A stretch of 64,000 nucleotides of DNA. Origin: Bowmanella denitrificans. GTDB taxonomy: Bacteria > Pseudomonadota > Gammaproteobacteria > Enterobacterales > Alteromonadaceae. Below are positions 51,579-62,131 of the stretch, piece after piece. The notes below the pieces were generated by a model, which made no database searches, was not told the DNA's origin, and was given only the letters and a program-made list of their open reading frames with translations. The stretch is taken from contig NZ_BAAAEI010000001.1 of NCBI RefSeq assembly GCF_039522935.1, forward strand, positions 248,001 through 312,000. Reading direction: 5' to 3'. A program made the translations under genes and the position numbers. The stretch's first letter is position 1. Each line of letters opens with the position of its first letter.

Positions 51579-53804
51579 ATGCTGAGCAAACCCCTTCCCC
51601 TGTTCTCCGCCGCAGCTCTGGCCGTCACCCTGGCACTGTCTGCCGGTCAGGTGGCCGCGGATCCCATGGCTAAATCCAACCAGTTCTGGTGGCCAGAAAA
51701 ACTCGACCTGGCGCCGCTGCGCCAGCACGCAGCAAAGTCTGATCCCCTCGGTGATAATTTTGATTATGCCGCAGCTTTTAAGCAGTTGGATTTGCAAGCG
51801 CTGAAAGCGGAAATTCAAGCCTTAATGACTCAGTCTCAGGATTGGTGGCCGGCGGATTATGGCCATTATGGTCCGTTTTTTATTCGCATGGCCTGGCATA
51901 GCGCCGGCACCTACCGAGTCGCAGATGGACGTGGCGGCGCAGGCGGCGGTCAGCAACGCTTTGAGCCGTTAAATTCCTGGCCGGACAATGTCAGTCTGGA
52001 CAAGGCCCGACGCCTGCTGTGGCCAATAAAGCAAAAATACGGCCGCAGTATCTCCTGGGCCGACCTGATGGTGCTGACCGGCAACGTGGCGCTGGAGTCC
52101 ATGGGCTTTAAAACCTTCGGTTTTGCCGGAGGCCGTGAAGACGACTGGGAAGCGGATATTGTTTACTGGGGTCCCGAGCAGAAATGGCTGGACGATAAGC
52201 GCTACCATGGCGATCGCAAGTTAGAAAAGCCGCTGGCAGCGGTGCAGATGGGCCTGATTTATGTCAATCCGGAAGGGCCTAATGGCAACCCCGACCCACT
52301 GCTGGCCGCCAAGGACATTCGCGAAACCTTTGGCCGCATGGCCATGAATGATGAAGAAACCGTGGCCCTGATAGCCGGAGGGCATACCTTTGGTAAAGCC
52401 CACGGTGCGCATAAACCGGAGGAATGCCTGGACGCGGAACCAGCCGCCGCAGGGTTAGAGCAACAGGGTTTTGGCTGGAAAAATAAATGCGGTAAAGGCA
52501 ATGCCGAGGATACCATCACCAGTGGTTTGGAAGGTGCCTGGTCAGCCAACCCCATTGCCTGGACCAGCCAGTATCTGGACAACCTGTTTGGCTTCGAATG
52601 GGTTAAAAGCAAAAGTCCGGCCGGTGCCACTCAGTGGGTGCCTAAGGATGGTCAGGGACAAGGCTTGGTGCCCGATGCCCATGATAAATCCAAACGCCAT
52701 GCACCTATTATGTTTACCACCGATCTGGCCCTGAAATTTGACCCGGCGTACCGCAAAATTGCCGAACGTTTCCATAAAAACCCTGCCGAGTATCAACTGG
52801 CATTTTCCAAAGCCTGGTTCAAACTGACACACCGGGATATGGGCCCCAAGGTCCGTTATCTGGGCAATGAAGTCCCGGCTGAAGCCCTGATCTGGCAGGA
52901 TCCTTTGCCCACAGCGGACTATCCCATGATCGACGACGGTGATGTGGCCAGCCTCAAAGCCGAGATCCTGAAATCCAAACTGAGCACAGCGGACTTGGTT
53001 CGCACCGCCTGGGCTGCAGCAGCGTCATTCCGGGCCACTGATTTACGCGGCGGAGCCAACGGTGCCAGATTGCGCCTGGCCCCACAAAAAGATTGGGCGG
53101 TTAACGACCCTAAATCTCTGGCCAAAGTCCTTAAACGCCTGGAAGAGATACAAAAAGACTTTAATCGCAAACATAAGGGCGGCAAGCAGGTCTCTCTGGC
53201 CGATCTGATTGTGCTGGGCGGCGCAGCCGCTATCGAACAGGCGGCTAAACAAGGCGGACACAGCGTAACAGTGCCGTTTAAACCCGGTCGCGTGGATGCC
53301 AGCCAGGCACAAACCGATGCCGACTCCTTTGCGGTGCTGGAGCCTAAAGCCGACGCCTTCAGAAATTACTACAGCGCAGACAATCGTCTGCCGCCTACCG
53401 AAAGCCTGGTGGACAGAGCCAGTCTGCTCAATCTGAGCGTACCGGAAATGACTGTGTTACTGGGTGGCATGCGGGTATTAGGGGCCAACAGTGGCAACAG
53501 TCAGCACGGCGTGCTGACCGACAAGCCCGGGGTCTTAAGTAATGACTTTTTTGTCAACCTGCTGGACATGTCCACCCAATGGGCCAAGTCAGACAAAATG
53601 GAAGGCTTATACGAAGGATCAGACCGTAAAACCGGCAAAGCCCGTTGGACCGCCACCCCGGTTGATTTGATTTTCGGCTCCCACTCCGAGTTAAGAGCGG
53701 TGGCCGAAGTCTATGCCAGCGACGATGCCAAGCAGAAGTTTGTGCAGGACTTTGTCGATGCCTGGGCAAAAGTCATGACGGCGGATCGTTTTGATCTAAT
53801 GTAG
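51579..53804 (+). CDS. katG: Catalase-peroxidase with export signal
   Basis: A 741-residue bifunctional catalase-peroxidase. The distal heme site RMAWHSAGTYR supplies Arg, Trp and His, and the proximal site is IAGGHTFGKAHG. QMGLIYVNPEGPNG holds the Tyr of the Met-Tyr-Trp adduct, and the second non-heme domain follows from about residue 440 (LVRTAWAAAASFRATDLRGG). The N-terminus LFSAAALAVTLALSAGQVAA is a clear signal peptide, so this is the periplasmic KatP-like form, not the usual cytoplasmic one. AAAGGA lies 9 bases before ATG. It protects against external hydrogen peroxide. A strong hairpin follows the gene. Confidence 0.95.
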   Translation: MLSKPLPLFSAAALAVTLALSAGQVAADPMAKSNQFWWPEKLDLAPLRQHAAKSDPLGDNFDYAAAFKQLDLQALKAEIQALMTQSQDWWPADYGHYGPFFIRMAWHSAGTYRVADGRGGAGGGQQRFEPLNSWPDNVSLDKARRLLWPIKQKYGRSISWADLMVLTGNVALESMGFKTFGFAGGREDDWEADIVYWGPEQKWLDDKRYHGDRKLEKPLAAVQMGLIYVNPEGPNGNPDPLLAAKDIRETFGRMAMNDEETVALIAGGHTFGKAHGAHKPEECLDAEPAAAGLEQQGFGWKNKCGKGNAEDTITSGLEGAWSANPIAWTSQYLDNLFGFEWVKSKSPAGATQWVPKDGQGQGLVPDAHDKSKRHAPIMFTTDLALKFDPAYRKIAERFHKNPAEYQLAFSKAWFKLTHRDMGPKVRYLGNEVPAEALIWQDPLPTADYPMIDDGDVASLKAEILKSKLSTADLVRTAWAAAASFRATDLRGGANGARLRLAPQKDWAVNDPKSLAKVLKRLEEIQKDFNRKHKGGKQVSLADLIVLGGAAAIEQAAKQGGHSVTVPFKPGRVDASQAQTDADSFAVLEPKADAFRNYYSADNRLPPTESLVDRASLLNLSVPEMTVLLGGMRVLGANSGNSQHGVLTDKPGVLSNDFFVNLLDMSTQWAKSDKMEGLYEGSDRKTGKARWTATPVDLIFGSHSELRAVAEVYASDDAKQKFVQDFVDAWAKVMTADRFDLM

Positions 53805-53811
53805 TATTCAG

Positions 53812-53835
53812 CAAGCGGCGCGATTGCGCCGCTTG
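53812..53835. terminator. Hairpin terminator between katG and cueR
   Basis: CAAGCGGCGC-GATT-GCGCCGCTTG is a perfect 10-bp stem with a tetraloop, placed between the convergent katG and cueR ends. Only short T-runs follow on either side, but the stem is very stable and probably serves both directions. Confidence 0.75.
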
Positions 53836-53869
53836 TTATCTGTTGGAATGCCGATATACCAGGCGATGG

Positions 53870-54277
53870 TCAGGTCTCCGGCCCAGCCAAAGAGTCCAGA
53901 ATCGCGCAGTCCGGGTGACTGTCACCGCAGCACTGACTGGCCAGCTTCTGAAGCACCCCATGGATCTGCTGTAACTCAGCGATTTTCTGGGCCACATCCT
54001 GTAGATGTTGTTCAGCAATCTGCTTCACTTCCCGGCTTTCTCTGCCAGGGTCGCGCCACAGATTCAGCAACGAGTGGATCTCTTCCAGCGAAAAGCCCAG
54101 TTGGCGGCCACGGCGGATAAAATGTAACTGGCGTAACTGCTGGGCATTATACAAACGGTAACCGGATTCGGTACGCGGGGTTTTCTCCAATAATCCGGAT
54201 TGTTCATAATGGCGGATCATTTTAGCCGACAGGCCACTGGCCTTCGCCGCCTCACCAATGGTCAGTAACTTAGTCAT
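53870..54277 (-). CDS. cueR: CueR-type copper-responsive MerR regulator
   Basis: A 135-residue MerR protein. LLTIGEAAKASGLSAKMIRH starts the winged helix, followed by YEQSGLLEKTPRTESGYRLY. The C-terminal metal loop is QCCGDSHPDCAIL, with the two cysteines about eight residues apart as in CueR (Cu(I) or Ag(I) binding). ATG 54277 overlaps the end of copA by 8 bases, so both are on one transcript. The promoter before copA has the CueR dyad and 19-base spacer. Confidence 0.9.
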   Translation of the reverse strand: MTKLLTIGEAAKASGLSAKMIRHYEQSGLLEKTPRTESGYRLYNAQQLRQLHFIRRGRQLGFSLEEIHSLLNLWRDPGRESREVKQIAEQHLQDVAQKIAELQQIHGVLQKLASQCCGDSHPDCAILDSLAGPET

Positions 54278-56642
54278 GCTTTTTTGCCCTCCAACGCTGT
54301 AACAACAGGGCGTTGCTGACCACCAACAGACTGCTGCTGGCCATCGCCGCACCGGCAATAATCGGATTAAGATACCCCAGCGCCGCAGCTGGTATACCAA
54401 TCACATTGAAAATAAACGCCCAGAAAAGATTCTGGCGGATCTTCTGATAGGTCTTACGCGCCAGCACCAGTGCAGTTGCCACCAGATTTGGCTCACCGCG
54501 CATTAAGGTCATGGCCGATGCGCTCACCGCCACTTCGGTGCCGGTGGCCATGGCCATGCCCAGATCGGCCTGAGCCAGGGCCGGTGCATCGTTGATACCG
54601 TCGCCCACCATGGCCACCTTAAAGCCTTGCTGCTGATAGCGTTTTACCCTGGCCGCTTTGTCCGCAGGTAACACTTCCGCTTCAACAGTATCCAGGCCTA
54701 GTTCAGCGGCCACCTGCTCGGCGCTGGCTTTACTGTCGCCGGTTAACATGGCTACTTTTATGCCCTGGCGCTGCAAACGCTGCACCGCACTTTTGCTGCT
54801 GGCTTTGATAGTGTCGGAAAAACACAGCAGCCCCATCAGCTTAGCGCCACCATCGTTAAGTACCGCCAGCCAGGAAATAGACGCCCCGGCCACACTGACC
54901 TTGTCCATAGGCAGCTCCAGTTTGTGCTCACGCATCCAGTGAGTGCTACCCAGCAGCCAGGTCTGCCCTTGCATCTCGCCACTCACACCTTTACCTGCCA
55001 CCACCTTAAAGTTATCCACCGCCAGCGCGCTAATATCTTGCTGCTCGGCTTTTTGTACCACGGCTTTAGCCAGTGGATGCTCACTGTTTTGCTGCAGCGA
55101 ATACGCCAGTTGCAATAAATCCTGCTGACTATCGGTTAACGCCGTTAACTGACTGAGCTGCGGCTTACCTTCGGTGAGTGTGCCGGTTTTATCAAACACC
55201 ACTAAATCAATGCCCTGAGCCTGTTCCAGGGCGCGCGCATCCTTAACCAGAATCCCCTGTTTGGCGGCCGTGCCGGTGCCGGCCATAATCGCCGCCGGGG
55301 TTGCCAAGCCAAGGGCACAAGGGCAAGCAATCACCAATACTGCCACGGCGTTTAATATTCCCACCGTCCAGTCGCCGGTTGCCAGGCCCCAGCCTGACAG
55401 CGCCACCAGCGCCACCAACAGCACCACGGGCACAAACACCGCACTGATGCGATCCACCAAGGCTTGTACCGGCGCCTTGGCACCCTGAGCCTGTTCGACC
55501 AGACGGATAATTTTGGCTAGGGTGGACTCGGCGCCGACTTTGGTGGCCACCAGCTCCAGCACCCCATCCAGATTGACAGAGCCGCCAATGGCGTTATCGC
55601 CAACTTTCTTATGCAGCGGCAGGCTCTCGCCACTGATCATGGACTCATCTACCTGACTGTCACCGGACTGAATTTCGCCATCCACCGGAATGCGCTCGCC
55701 GGGCAACACCTTGACCTTGTCACCGCTTTTCAGGCTGGCGGCAGGCACGGATTGCCAGCTACCGTCCCGCCATAATCGGGCTTCAATGGGCTGCAGATTT
55801 TCCAGCGCCTTTAGTGCGTCTGTAGTGCGCCGTTTGGCTCGGCGCTCCAGATATTTACCCAGCAGCACCAGGGTTAATACTGCCGCACTGCTTTCAAAAT
55901 ACAGATGTGGCATGCCCTGGCCCTCGAACACCGCCCACAAATACAACGACAGACCATAGGCCGCCGAAGTACCAATGGCCACCAGCAGGTCCATATTGCC
56001 GCTACCGGCTTTTATGGCCCGCCAGCCCGCAGAATAAAAACGCGCGCCGAAGTAAAACTGCACCGGTGTGGCCAGCAACCATTGCCACAAAGGCGGTAGC
56101 ATCCAGTCGCTGCCAAACAGCATACCGATCATGGGTAGCACCAGCGGCAGAGTGAATAAGCTTGCCCCTGTCACTGGCCAGCTGTCGCGCTGGAAAAAAC
56201 CTGATTCACTGGTTGTTTTCTCGCTAGCGGCTTTATCCGCATCCAACAGTTGGTAACCAGCCTGCTCAACAGCGGCAAACAGCAGCGAGACATCCAGTCC
56301 CGCCAGATGCTCGATGCTGACCTGCTCGCTGGCCAGATTAACCGAGGCCTGAATAACCCCGGGGACCGTGTTTAGCGCCTTTTCCACTGTACCGGCACAG
56401 GACGCGCAGCTCATCCCACCCACCCCGTACTGGCGGGTCTGGGTGGGCACCTTGTAACCGGCAGAATCGATGGCGGCAATTAACGATGCCGCATCAGCCT
56501 CGCCCTGCACTGTGGCGGTTTCAGCGGCCAGATTAACCTGCGCCTGGCTGACCCCTTCCACTTGCATCAGGGCTTTTTCGATGCGCCCCACGCAGGAGGC
56601 GCAGCCCATACCACTAATAGGTAACTGCATGCTATTTGCCAT
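54270..56642 (-). CDS. copA: Copper-exporting P1B-type ATPase
   Basis: A 790-residue inner-membrane Cu(I) pump. Two heavy-metal-binding domains are present, ISGMGCASCVGRIEKAL (residues about 7-23) and VGGMSCASCAGTVEKAL (about 75-91). The transmembrane metal site is CPCALGLATPAAIM, phosphorylation Asp is in VFDKTGTLTEG, and MVGDGINDAPALAQADLGMA is the hinge. HPLAKAVV holds the nucleotide-domain His-Pro. ATG 56642 has GGAG about 7 bases upstream; a longer frame to 56672 would overlap the promoter. cueR follows with an 8-base overlap. Confidence 0.96.
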   Translation of the reverse strand: MANSMQLPISGMGCASCVGRIEKALMQVEGVSQAQVNLAAETATVQGEADAASLIAAIDSAGYKVPTQTRQYGVGGMSCASCAGTVEKALNTVPGVIQASVNLASEQVSIEHLAGLDVSLLFAAVEQAGYQLLDADKAASEKTTSESGFFQRDSWPVTGASLFTLPLVLPMIGMLFGSDWMLPPLWQWLLATPVQFYFGARFYSAGWRAIKAGSGNMDLLVAIGTSAAYGLSLYLWAVFEGQGMPHLYFESSAAVLTLVLLGKYLERRAKRRTTDALKALENLQPIEARLWRDGSWQSVPAASLKSGDKVKVLPGERIPVDGEIQSGDSQVDESMISGESLPLHKKVGDNAIGGSVNLDGVLELVATKVGAESTLAKIIRLVEQAQGAKAPVQALVDRISAVFVPVVLLVALVALSGWGLATGDWTVGILNAVAVLVIACPCALGLATPAAIMAGTGTAAKQGILVKDARALEQAQGIDLVVFDKTGTLTEGKPQLSQLTALTDSQQDLLQLAYSLQQNSEHPLAKAVVQKAEQQDISALAVDNFKVVAGKGVSGEMQGQTWLLGSTHWMREHKLELPMDKVSVAGASISWLAVLNDGGAKLMGLLCFSDTIKASSKSAVQRLQRQGIKVAMLTGDSKASAEQVAAELGLDTVEAEVLPADKAARVKRYQQQGFKVAMVGDGINDAPALAQADLGMAMATGTEVAVSASAMTLMRGEPNLVATALVLARKTYQKIRQNLFWAFIFNVIGIPAAALGYLNPIIAGAAMASSSLLVVSNALLLQRWRAKKHD

Positions 56643-56673
56643 GTTTATCTCCAAAACCAGCTTAGATAGCATA

Positions 56674-56704
56674 AGGCTAAAGTTTAACCTTATGGGAAGG
56701 TCAA
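56674..56704 (-). promoter_or_regulatory. CueR-controlled copA promoter
   Basis: On the minus strand TTGACC (-35, 56704-56699) is followed after 19 bases by TAGCCT (-10, 56679-56674). ACCTTCCCATAAGGT (56701-56687) is an ACCTT/AAGGT dyad inside the spacer. The long 19-base spacer with a central dyad is the hallmark of MerR-family activation, and the -35 and dyad bases are close to the E. coli copA promoter. Confidence 0.85.
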
Positions 56705-56760
56705 GGTTGTATTTTCATCTTCCTTAAAAAAAACATCCCATCGACTGTAAACAATCTGTC

Positions 56761-59422
56761 ATGCTGCTGTCGCACCATAGCGCCTTGCCTTTTTCAGGCC
56801 AGTGTAAGCTGGTCGCAACCGCAGGGCCTTTGATAATCGTGTTGAGTCGGCGATGGCAGCTTTGGCTGTGCAGTCTGTGTTTGGTTACCCGAAGTATTTA
56901 TGCTGCACCATCGCCTGCAGCTGAAACGCCAGCCATGCAGGTCGCGTTAGCGGCCGGTTCTTTTGAGCAGGCGATCAGCCAGATCAGTGCACTATTCAAT
57001 GCCAATATTCTCTACCCGGCCGGGCTGCTTTCGCAGCAGCAAACCCCAGCGATCAACGGGCAGTACAACTTTAGACAGGCACTGGCGCTATTACTGAGCG
57101 AACAGCCGGTGCAGGTGCAATGGCTTAACGCACAAAGCGTGATCCTTACCGCCACAACACAGGACAAACAACCGCGCTCTGACGTCAGCCCGCAGCAAAG
57201 CGCCCAGGCCATGGATGAAATTATCGTCACTGGCACCCGGGTTGCTGCCCGTACCCGTTACGACTCCATGTCGGCCATCGATATTCTGACCACGCCGGAT
57301 GGCACCGGCTCACAAGACTTGCTCAATACCCTGGCCTTTTACCTGCCCAGCTTTACCGCCTTTCGCCTGCCACTCAATGACGGACGGATCTTTAACCGCT
57401 CCTTTGGCTTACGCGGGCTGAATTCAGACCACACCCTGATCCTGGTCAACGGTAAACGCCGCCACCGCTCGGCCTTTGTGGAAACCGAGGACGGCCACCC
57501 CATCGACCTGTCAAAAATCCCCAGCAACGCCATTAAACGAATTGAGGTTATGCGCGACGGTGCCTCCGCCCAGTACGGCTCTGATGCCCTGGCCGGGGTA
57601 ATCAATGTGATCCTGGAAGACGGCGAGCAAAGCGCTGGTTTTGCTCAGTACGGCCAGTATTTTCAGGGGGATGGCGTCAACTGGCGCGGTGGTATGCGTT
57701 TAGGCTGGCAAGACACCAACGAGGATTTCTCGATGTTGAGCCTGTCCGGTTATCGCAATGCACCGACTTCCAGAGGCACACAGCCACAAGATGCCAGAAT
57801 ATTTGCCCAGCAGCATCCCGAGCTAAAAGTCCCGGACCCGGTACAACGCTGGGGACTGCCAGAGCAGGAAGGGCTGCAGCTGGCGCAACCCGGATACCAA
57901 TCTGGTCTATCAACCCAGCAGCCTGTATCCGGATTTCAACCTGTTGGATATTTATCCGGTCGGCTTTACCCCCAGATTTGGTCAGCGAGAGTCGGATGTG
58001 TCGGTGCATACTGGTATCAGCACCCTGGCTGAAGCGCGCCCGCAGGCCGAACTCAGCCTGGGCTTTGGGCAAAACCGGATCCGCTACTTTTTAACTAACA
58101 GCATCAATGCCTCGTTGGGCCCACATAGCCCCACGGCTTTTCATCCGGGCGAGTTAACCCAGCAGGAAGTGACCCTGGACGCCAGCATCAACCAGCAAAC
58201 CAACTGGTCGGCACAACAGCTCCCGATTAACCTGGCCACCGGCCTGCAATTGCGCCGCGAGCGTTACCGGGTGCAGGCCGGCGATCCTGCGTCCTATGCG
58301 GTTGGCCCCGCGGCAATTGAAGGTCTGCCGTCCGGTGCCAACGGCTTTCCCGGCTATTCGCCACTGCAAGCGGGTCACTTCACCCAACAGGGGTTATCGG
58401 CCTATGCCGATATGGATATCACCTTAAGCACGCCGCTACGTCTGAATCTTGCCGCCCGTTATGAAAGCTACTCCCTGTTTTCGTCTATGCTGCGCGGCAA
58501 ACTGGCTCTGTGGTACGAACTTGCTCCTGGCATCATGCTGCGTACCACCCTGTCTAATGGTTTTCGCGCGCCCACCGCCGGCCAGGTATTCAGTGAACGC
58601 ACCTCGCAATCCCTGAACAGCAGCTTTGATGCCATCACCACCAGCGGCCGCTTTTCGCCCAATGCAGAGGTAGCGGCGGTATTATCCGAGCGCCCCGACG
58701 TGACTATTCGCCCGTTGCGGGCCGAAAAGTCGGTGAATATCAGTGCAGGTGTAGGCTTCAGCCTGCCCGGGGAGTTTGATTTAACCCTGGATTTGTATCG
58801 TATTGATCTGAGCGACAGATTTGGCCTGTCTCCCACTTACAGTCTGACCAGCGACGAGCAGCAACGTCTGGCGGCGTTTAGCCCCTATCAGAATTATCAG
58901 GTCGCCAATGTACGCTTTTTCCAGAATATCTTTAATACCCGCACCAGCGGCCTGGATCTGGTGTTGACCCGCAGCAGCCTGCTTGGCAGCGGCCAGTTGT
59001 TTTTTTCGGCAGCCTATAACTACAACCGTACCCAGGTAACAGGCGGCGAGCTGATGGATAATCTAATCCGTCGCACCCAACAGGAACAAGGCGTGCCCCA
59101 GCACCGCGCCAGCCTGTCGGCCAGCTATCTGAGCGGCCCCTGGGAATGGCGGGCCGGTTGGCGCTATATCGGTAACTGGCAGGATCAGGCCATCAGCGAT
59201 TCGGAGCAGTTCCAGCAGTTTTCGCCCTTGCAGCGGTTTGATCTGTCGCTGACCTATGCAGTCGATGCAGCACTGAGCGTGAAATTCGGCATTGAAAATC
59301 TGTTTGACACTTACCCCGACGAAGCCAGCCTGCAATCCAACCGCGGACTGCGTTATTCACGTAATTCACCCTACGACACCGATGGCGGCCAGTGGTATCT
59401 GCGCACCAATTTTGCTTTTTAA
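56761..59422 (+). pseudogene. STN-domain TonB receptor, broken by deletion and frameshift
   Basis: Two frames together cover a receptor. 56761 to about 57880 gives a signal peptide, an STN domain (AISQISALFNANILYPAGLL; LLLSEQPVQVQWLNAQSVIL, residues about 65-130), and a plug with EIIVTGTRVAARTRYDS and RIEVMRDGASAQYGSDALAG. The frame then runs off to a false stop at 58032. From TGG 57881 another frame continues WRNPDTNLVYQPSSLYPDFN and goes to a normal barrel end (59422, YLRTNFAF). Aligned with the intact neighbour at 59588, about 33 codons are missing between LPEQEGLQ and WRNPD, so this is a deletion with frameshift, not a single-base error. No functional receptor is expected. Confidence 0.85.
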
Positions 59423-59587
59423 GCAACATGTTAGCGGGAGGAAAAGGTGCTGTTTATATGAAACTTTTATGAACATTGCCCGCCCACCAACAGATCCATC
59501 ACGCCGCTGCGTCTTTACCCAGGAAGCCCTTGCATAAGGCAATGGGCGGCAACGCAATAAACTGTGCCACACACACTGGGAAACACC

Positions 59588-62005
59588 ATGAAACACCTGA
59601 ATAAAACCGCCACTTATGGCTGCCTTGTCCTGGCATCCAGCTCCACCCTGGCTCTGTCTGCCCACGCGCAAGACGTGGCAGGTGCAAGCCCCGGTAATCT
59701 GGAAAGCATTATTGTGACCGGCACCCGTCAGGCCAACCGCACCGTGTTTGACTCCATGGCGCCGATTGATTTAATCGACGCCTCCGCCATCGACAGCACC
59801 ACCTCAGAAGATTTGCTCGACAGCGTGGCGCAAATCGTGCCGTCTTTTAAGGTTCAGCGTTTACCTATGGCCGACGGTCAGGTGTTTGTGCGCCCGGCAT
59901 CCTTACGTGGCTTATCTGCCGACCATACGCTGGTGCTGGTTAACGGCAAACGTCTGCACCGCGCTGCACTGCTGGGCAGCAATGGCGCCCAGTCTGCCGA
60001 CCTGGCGTCTATTCCCTCCTACGCCATTAAGCGTATTGAAGTGCTGCGCGACGGCGCTTCGGCCCAATACGGCTCAGACGCCATTGCCGGGGTGATCAAC
60101 ATTATTCTTGATGACAAGGCCGGTTATCAGGCCTTCAGCCAGTTTTCCCAATATTTTGAAGGGGACGGCACCGCTTACCGCGCTGGGGTACAGGGTGGAT
60201 GGGATCTGAATAACCGTGGCTACCTGGCAACCACCTTTGAATATTATGATGCCGAACGTACCGCTCGCTCCCGTCAGCGCCCCGATGCCGAAGAATATCA
60301 GGCCGCCCACCCGGAAGTAACCTTGCGCAATCCGGTGCAGGACTGGGGACAGCCTGATCGCGACGCACTGCGTTTTGCCCTGAATTCTCAATACAGCCTG
60401 ACCGACAACACCGACGCCTACCTGTTTGGTACCTACAACGAAGGCAGCGGCATGAGCGACTTTAACTGGCGTAATCCGGATTCGGCGGTATTCAATCCAA
60501 GCGAAACCTACCCGAATTTTGACCTGAAAGACCTGTATCCAGCCGGTTTTGCCCCACATTTTGGCCAGGATGACCGTGACTTTTCCTTGTATGTGGGGGT
60601 AAAGGGCATTGTTGGCCAGTTGAGCTGGGATGCCTCCGTCAGCCAGGGCAACAATAAAATCGACTATCAGTTGAACAATACCATCAACGCCTCACTCGGT
60701 TCTGACAGCCCCACGGATTTTTATGCCGGTAGCCTGGAGCAGGACGAGTTTACCGCCAATCTGGATGCCAGCTATCTGTTGTCAAACGACTGGTTTGCCG
60801 ATGACCTGAATATTGCCTTTGGTGCCGAGTACCGCGAGGAAACCTACAAGGTATCGCCGGGTGACGAAGCCTCTTATCTGGTTGGCCCGGCCGCTAAGGA
60901 AGGCTTACCGTCCGGCTCCAACGGCTTCTTCGGTTTCAGCCCGGATCAGTCTGGTGAGTTTGATCAGGACAGCGTGGCCTTGTATGTGGATATGGAAACC
61001 ATGCTAAGCAGTGCCTGGACTATTGGTCTGGCGGCCCGTTACGAAGATTTCTCCGAATTCGGCGATACCCAGAACGGTAAAATTTCCACCCGCTATGCCT
61101 TATCAGACCATGCCGCATTGCGTGCTACCTACTCAACAGGGTTTCGTGCCCCTACCCCAGGCCAGCTTTACAGTGAGCGGGTGTCTCAGGGTTTAGATAC
61201 CAACACTCTGGAGGTGTTTACCCGTGGACGTTACAGCCCGCAAGGTGAAATCGCACAGATTATTAATGCGCGCAGCGATGCCAATATCGCTTCACTGACA
61301 CCGGAAGAGTCCAACAACCTGTCATTGGGCTTTACCTATCAGGATGCCAGCGGCCTGAACGCCAGTGTCGACTTCTACCGTATCAGCATCTCTGATCGTT
61401 TCGGCACCTCTACTACCTTCAACCTGACGGCGGATGAGCGCGCCAAGCTTATCGCCCTGGGTGTTACAGGTGCCGAGAGCATCACCAGCGTGAACTTCTT
61501 CCAGAATGACTACGACACCAAAACCACCGGTGTGGACTTGGTACTGAGCCGTAAGTTCGAACTGGGCGAAGGCAACTTGAATCTGGTGGCGGCCTACAAC
61601 TACAACAAAACCGAAGTGACCGGCGGCGATATCAGCCGCAATGAAAGCCAGCGCATTCTGCTGGAAGAACGCCTGCCCAAACAGGCCGGTAACCTCAGCG
61701 CCAGTTATAGCTGGGCAGACATGACCTTCAACGCCAAGCTACGTTACTACGGTAGCTGGAAAGATAGCTCCGGCAACGCCGACGGCGATATTTTCCAGCA
61801 GTTCGGCGCCGAGACCTTCTTTGATATCGGTTTGAACTACGATATTACCCCCGCCATTGCCCTGAGCCTGAACGTGGAAAACCTGTTCGACAACTACCCC
61901 GAAGAGGCCACCTTTCAGGCCAACCGTGGCTTGATCTACTCGCGTAATGCGCCGTACGACTCCGACGGCGGCAACTATTCACTGCGTGTGGATATGAAGT
62001 TCTAA
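59588..62005 (+). CDS. TonB-dependent receptor
   Basis: About 805 residues. Signal peptide cut near SAHAQ (residue 28). ESIIVTGTRQANRTVFDSMA starts the plug, then SLRGLSADHTLVLVNGKRLH and RIEVLRDGASAQYGSDAIAG. The barrel ends in NYSLRVDMKF. It lacks the STN domain of the broken upstream relative but aligns with it along the plug and barrel (for example WRNPD, PTPGQLYSERVSQ against PTAGQVFSERTSQ, YSRNAPYDSDGG against YSRNSPYDTDGG). The pair therefore looks like an old duplication. Start ATG 59588 has GGGA about 8 bases upstream. Ligand unknown. Confidence 0.93.
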   Translation: MKHLNKTATYGCLVLASSSTLALSAHAQDVAGASPGNLESIIVTGTRQANRTVFDSMAPIDLIDASAIDSTTSEDLLDSVAQIVPSFKVQRLPMADGQVFVRPASLRGLSADHTLVLVNGKRLHRAALLGSNGAQSADLASIPSYAIKRIEVLRDGASAQYGSDAIAGVINIILDDKAGYQAFSQFSQYFEGDGTAYRAGVQGGWDLNNRGYLATTFEYYDAERTARSRQRPDAEEYQAAHPEVTLRNPVQDWGQPDRDALRFALNSQYSLTDNTDAYLFGTYNEGSGMSDFNWRNPDSAVFNPSETYPNFDLKDLYPAGFAPHFGQDDRDFSLYVGVKGIVGQLSWDASVSQGNNKIDYQLNNTINASLGSDSPTDFYAGSLEQDEFTANLDASYLLSNDWFADDLNIAFGAEYREETYKVSPGDEASYLVGPAAKEGLPSGSNGFFGFSPDQSGEFDQDSVALYVDMETMLSSAWTIGLAARYEDFSEFGDTQNGKISTRYALSDHAALRATYSTGFRAPTPGQLYSERVSQGLDTNTLEVFTRGRYSPQGEIAQIINARSDANIASLTPEESNNLSLGFTYQDASGLNASVDFYRISISDRFGTSTTFNLTADERAKLIALGVTGAESITSVNFFQNDYDTKTTGVDLVLSRKFELGEGNLNLVAAYNYNKTEVTGGDISRNESQRILLEERLPKQAGNLSASYSWADMTFNAKLRYYGSWKDSSGNADGDIFQQFGAETFFDIGLNYDITPAIALSLNVENLFDNYPEEATFQANRGLIYSRNAPYDSDGGNYSLRVDMKF

Positions 62006-62131
62006 CTCCAGGCATGGTCACAAAACTGTGACCTTATCTGGCTACAGTACCCGCCTGTCCGGCCCCTGCGTTGGACAGGCTGATTAGCCCGGCCCTGACC
62101 GGGCATTATGTTGTAAGCAAGAGGTATCATC

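Noticed and set aside
57872..58032. Frame change in the STN receptor considered as a sequencing error or programmed frameshift
   Set aside because: Comparison with the neighbouring receptor shows about 33 codons missing at the same point, which a single-base error would not cause, and no slippery heptamer with a downstream structure was seen.
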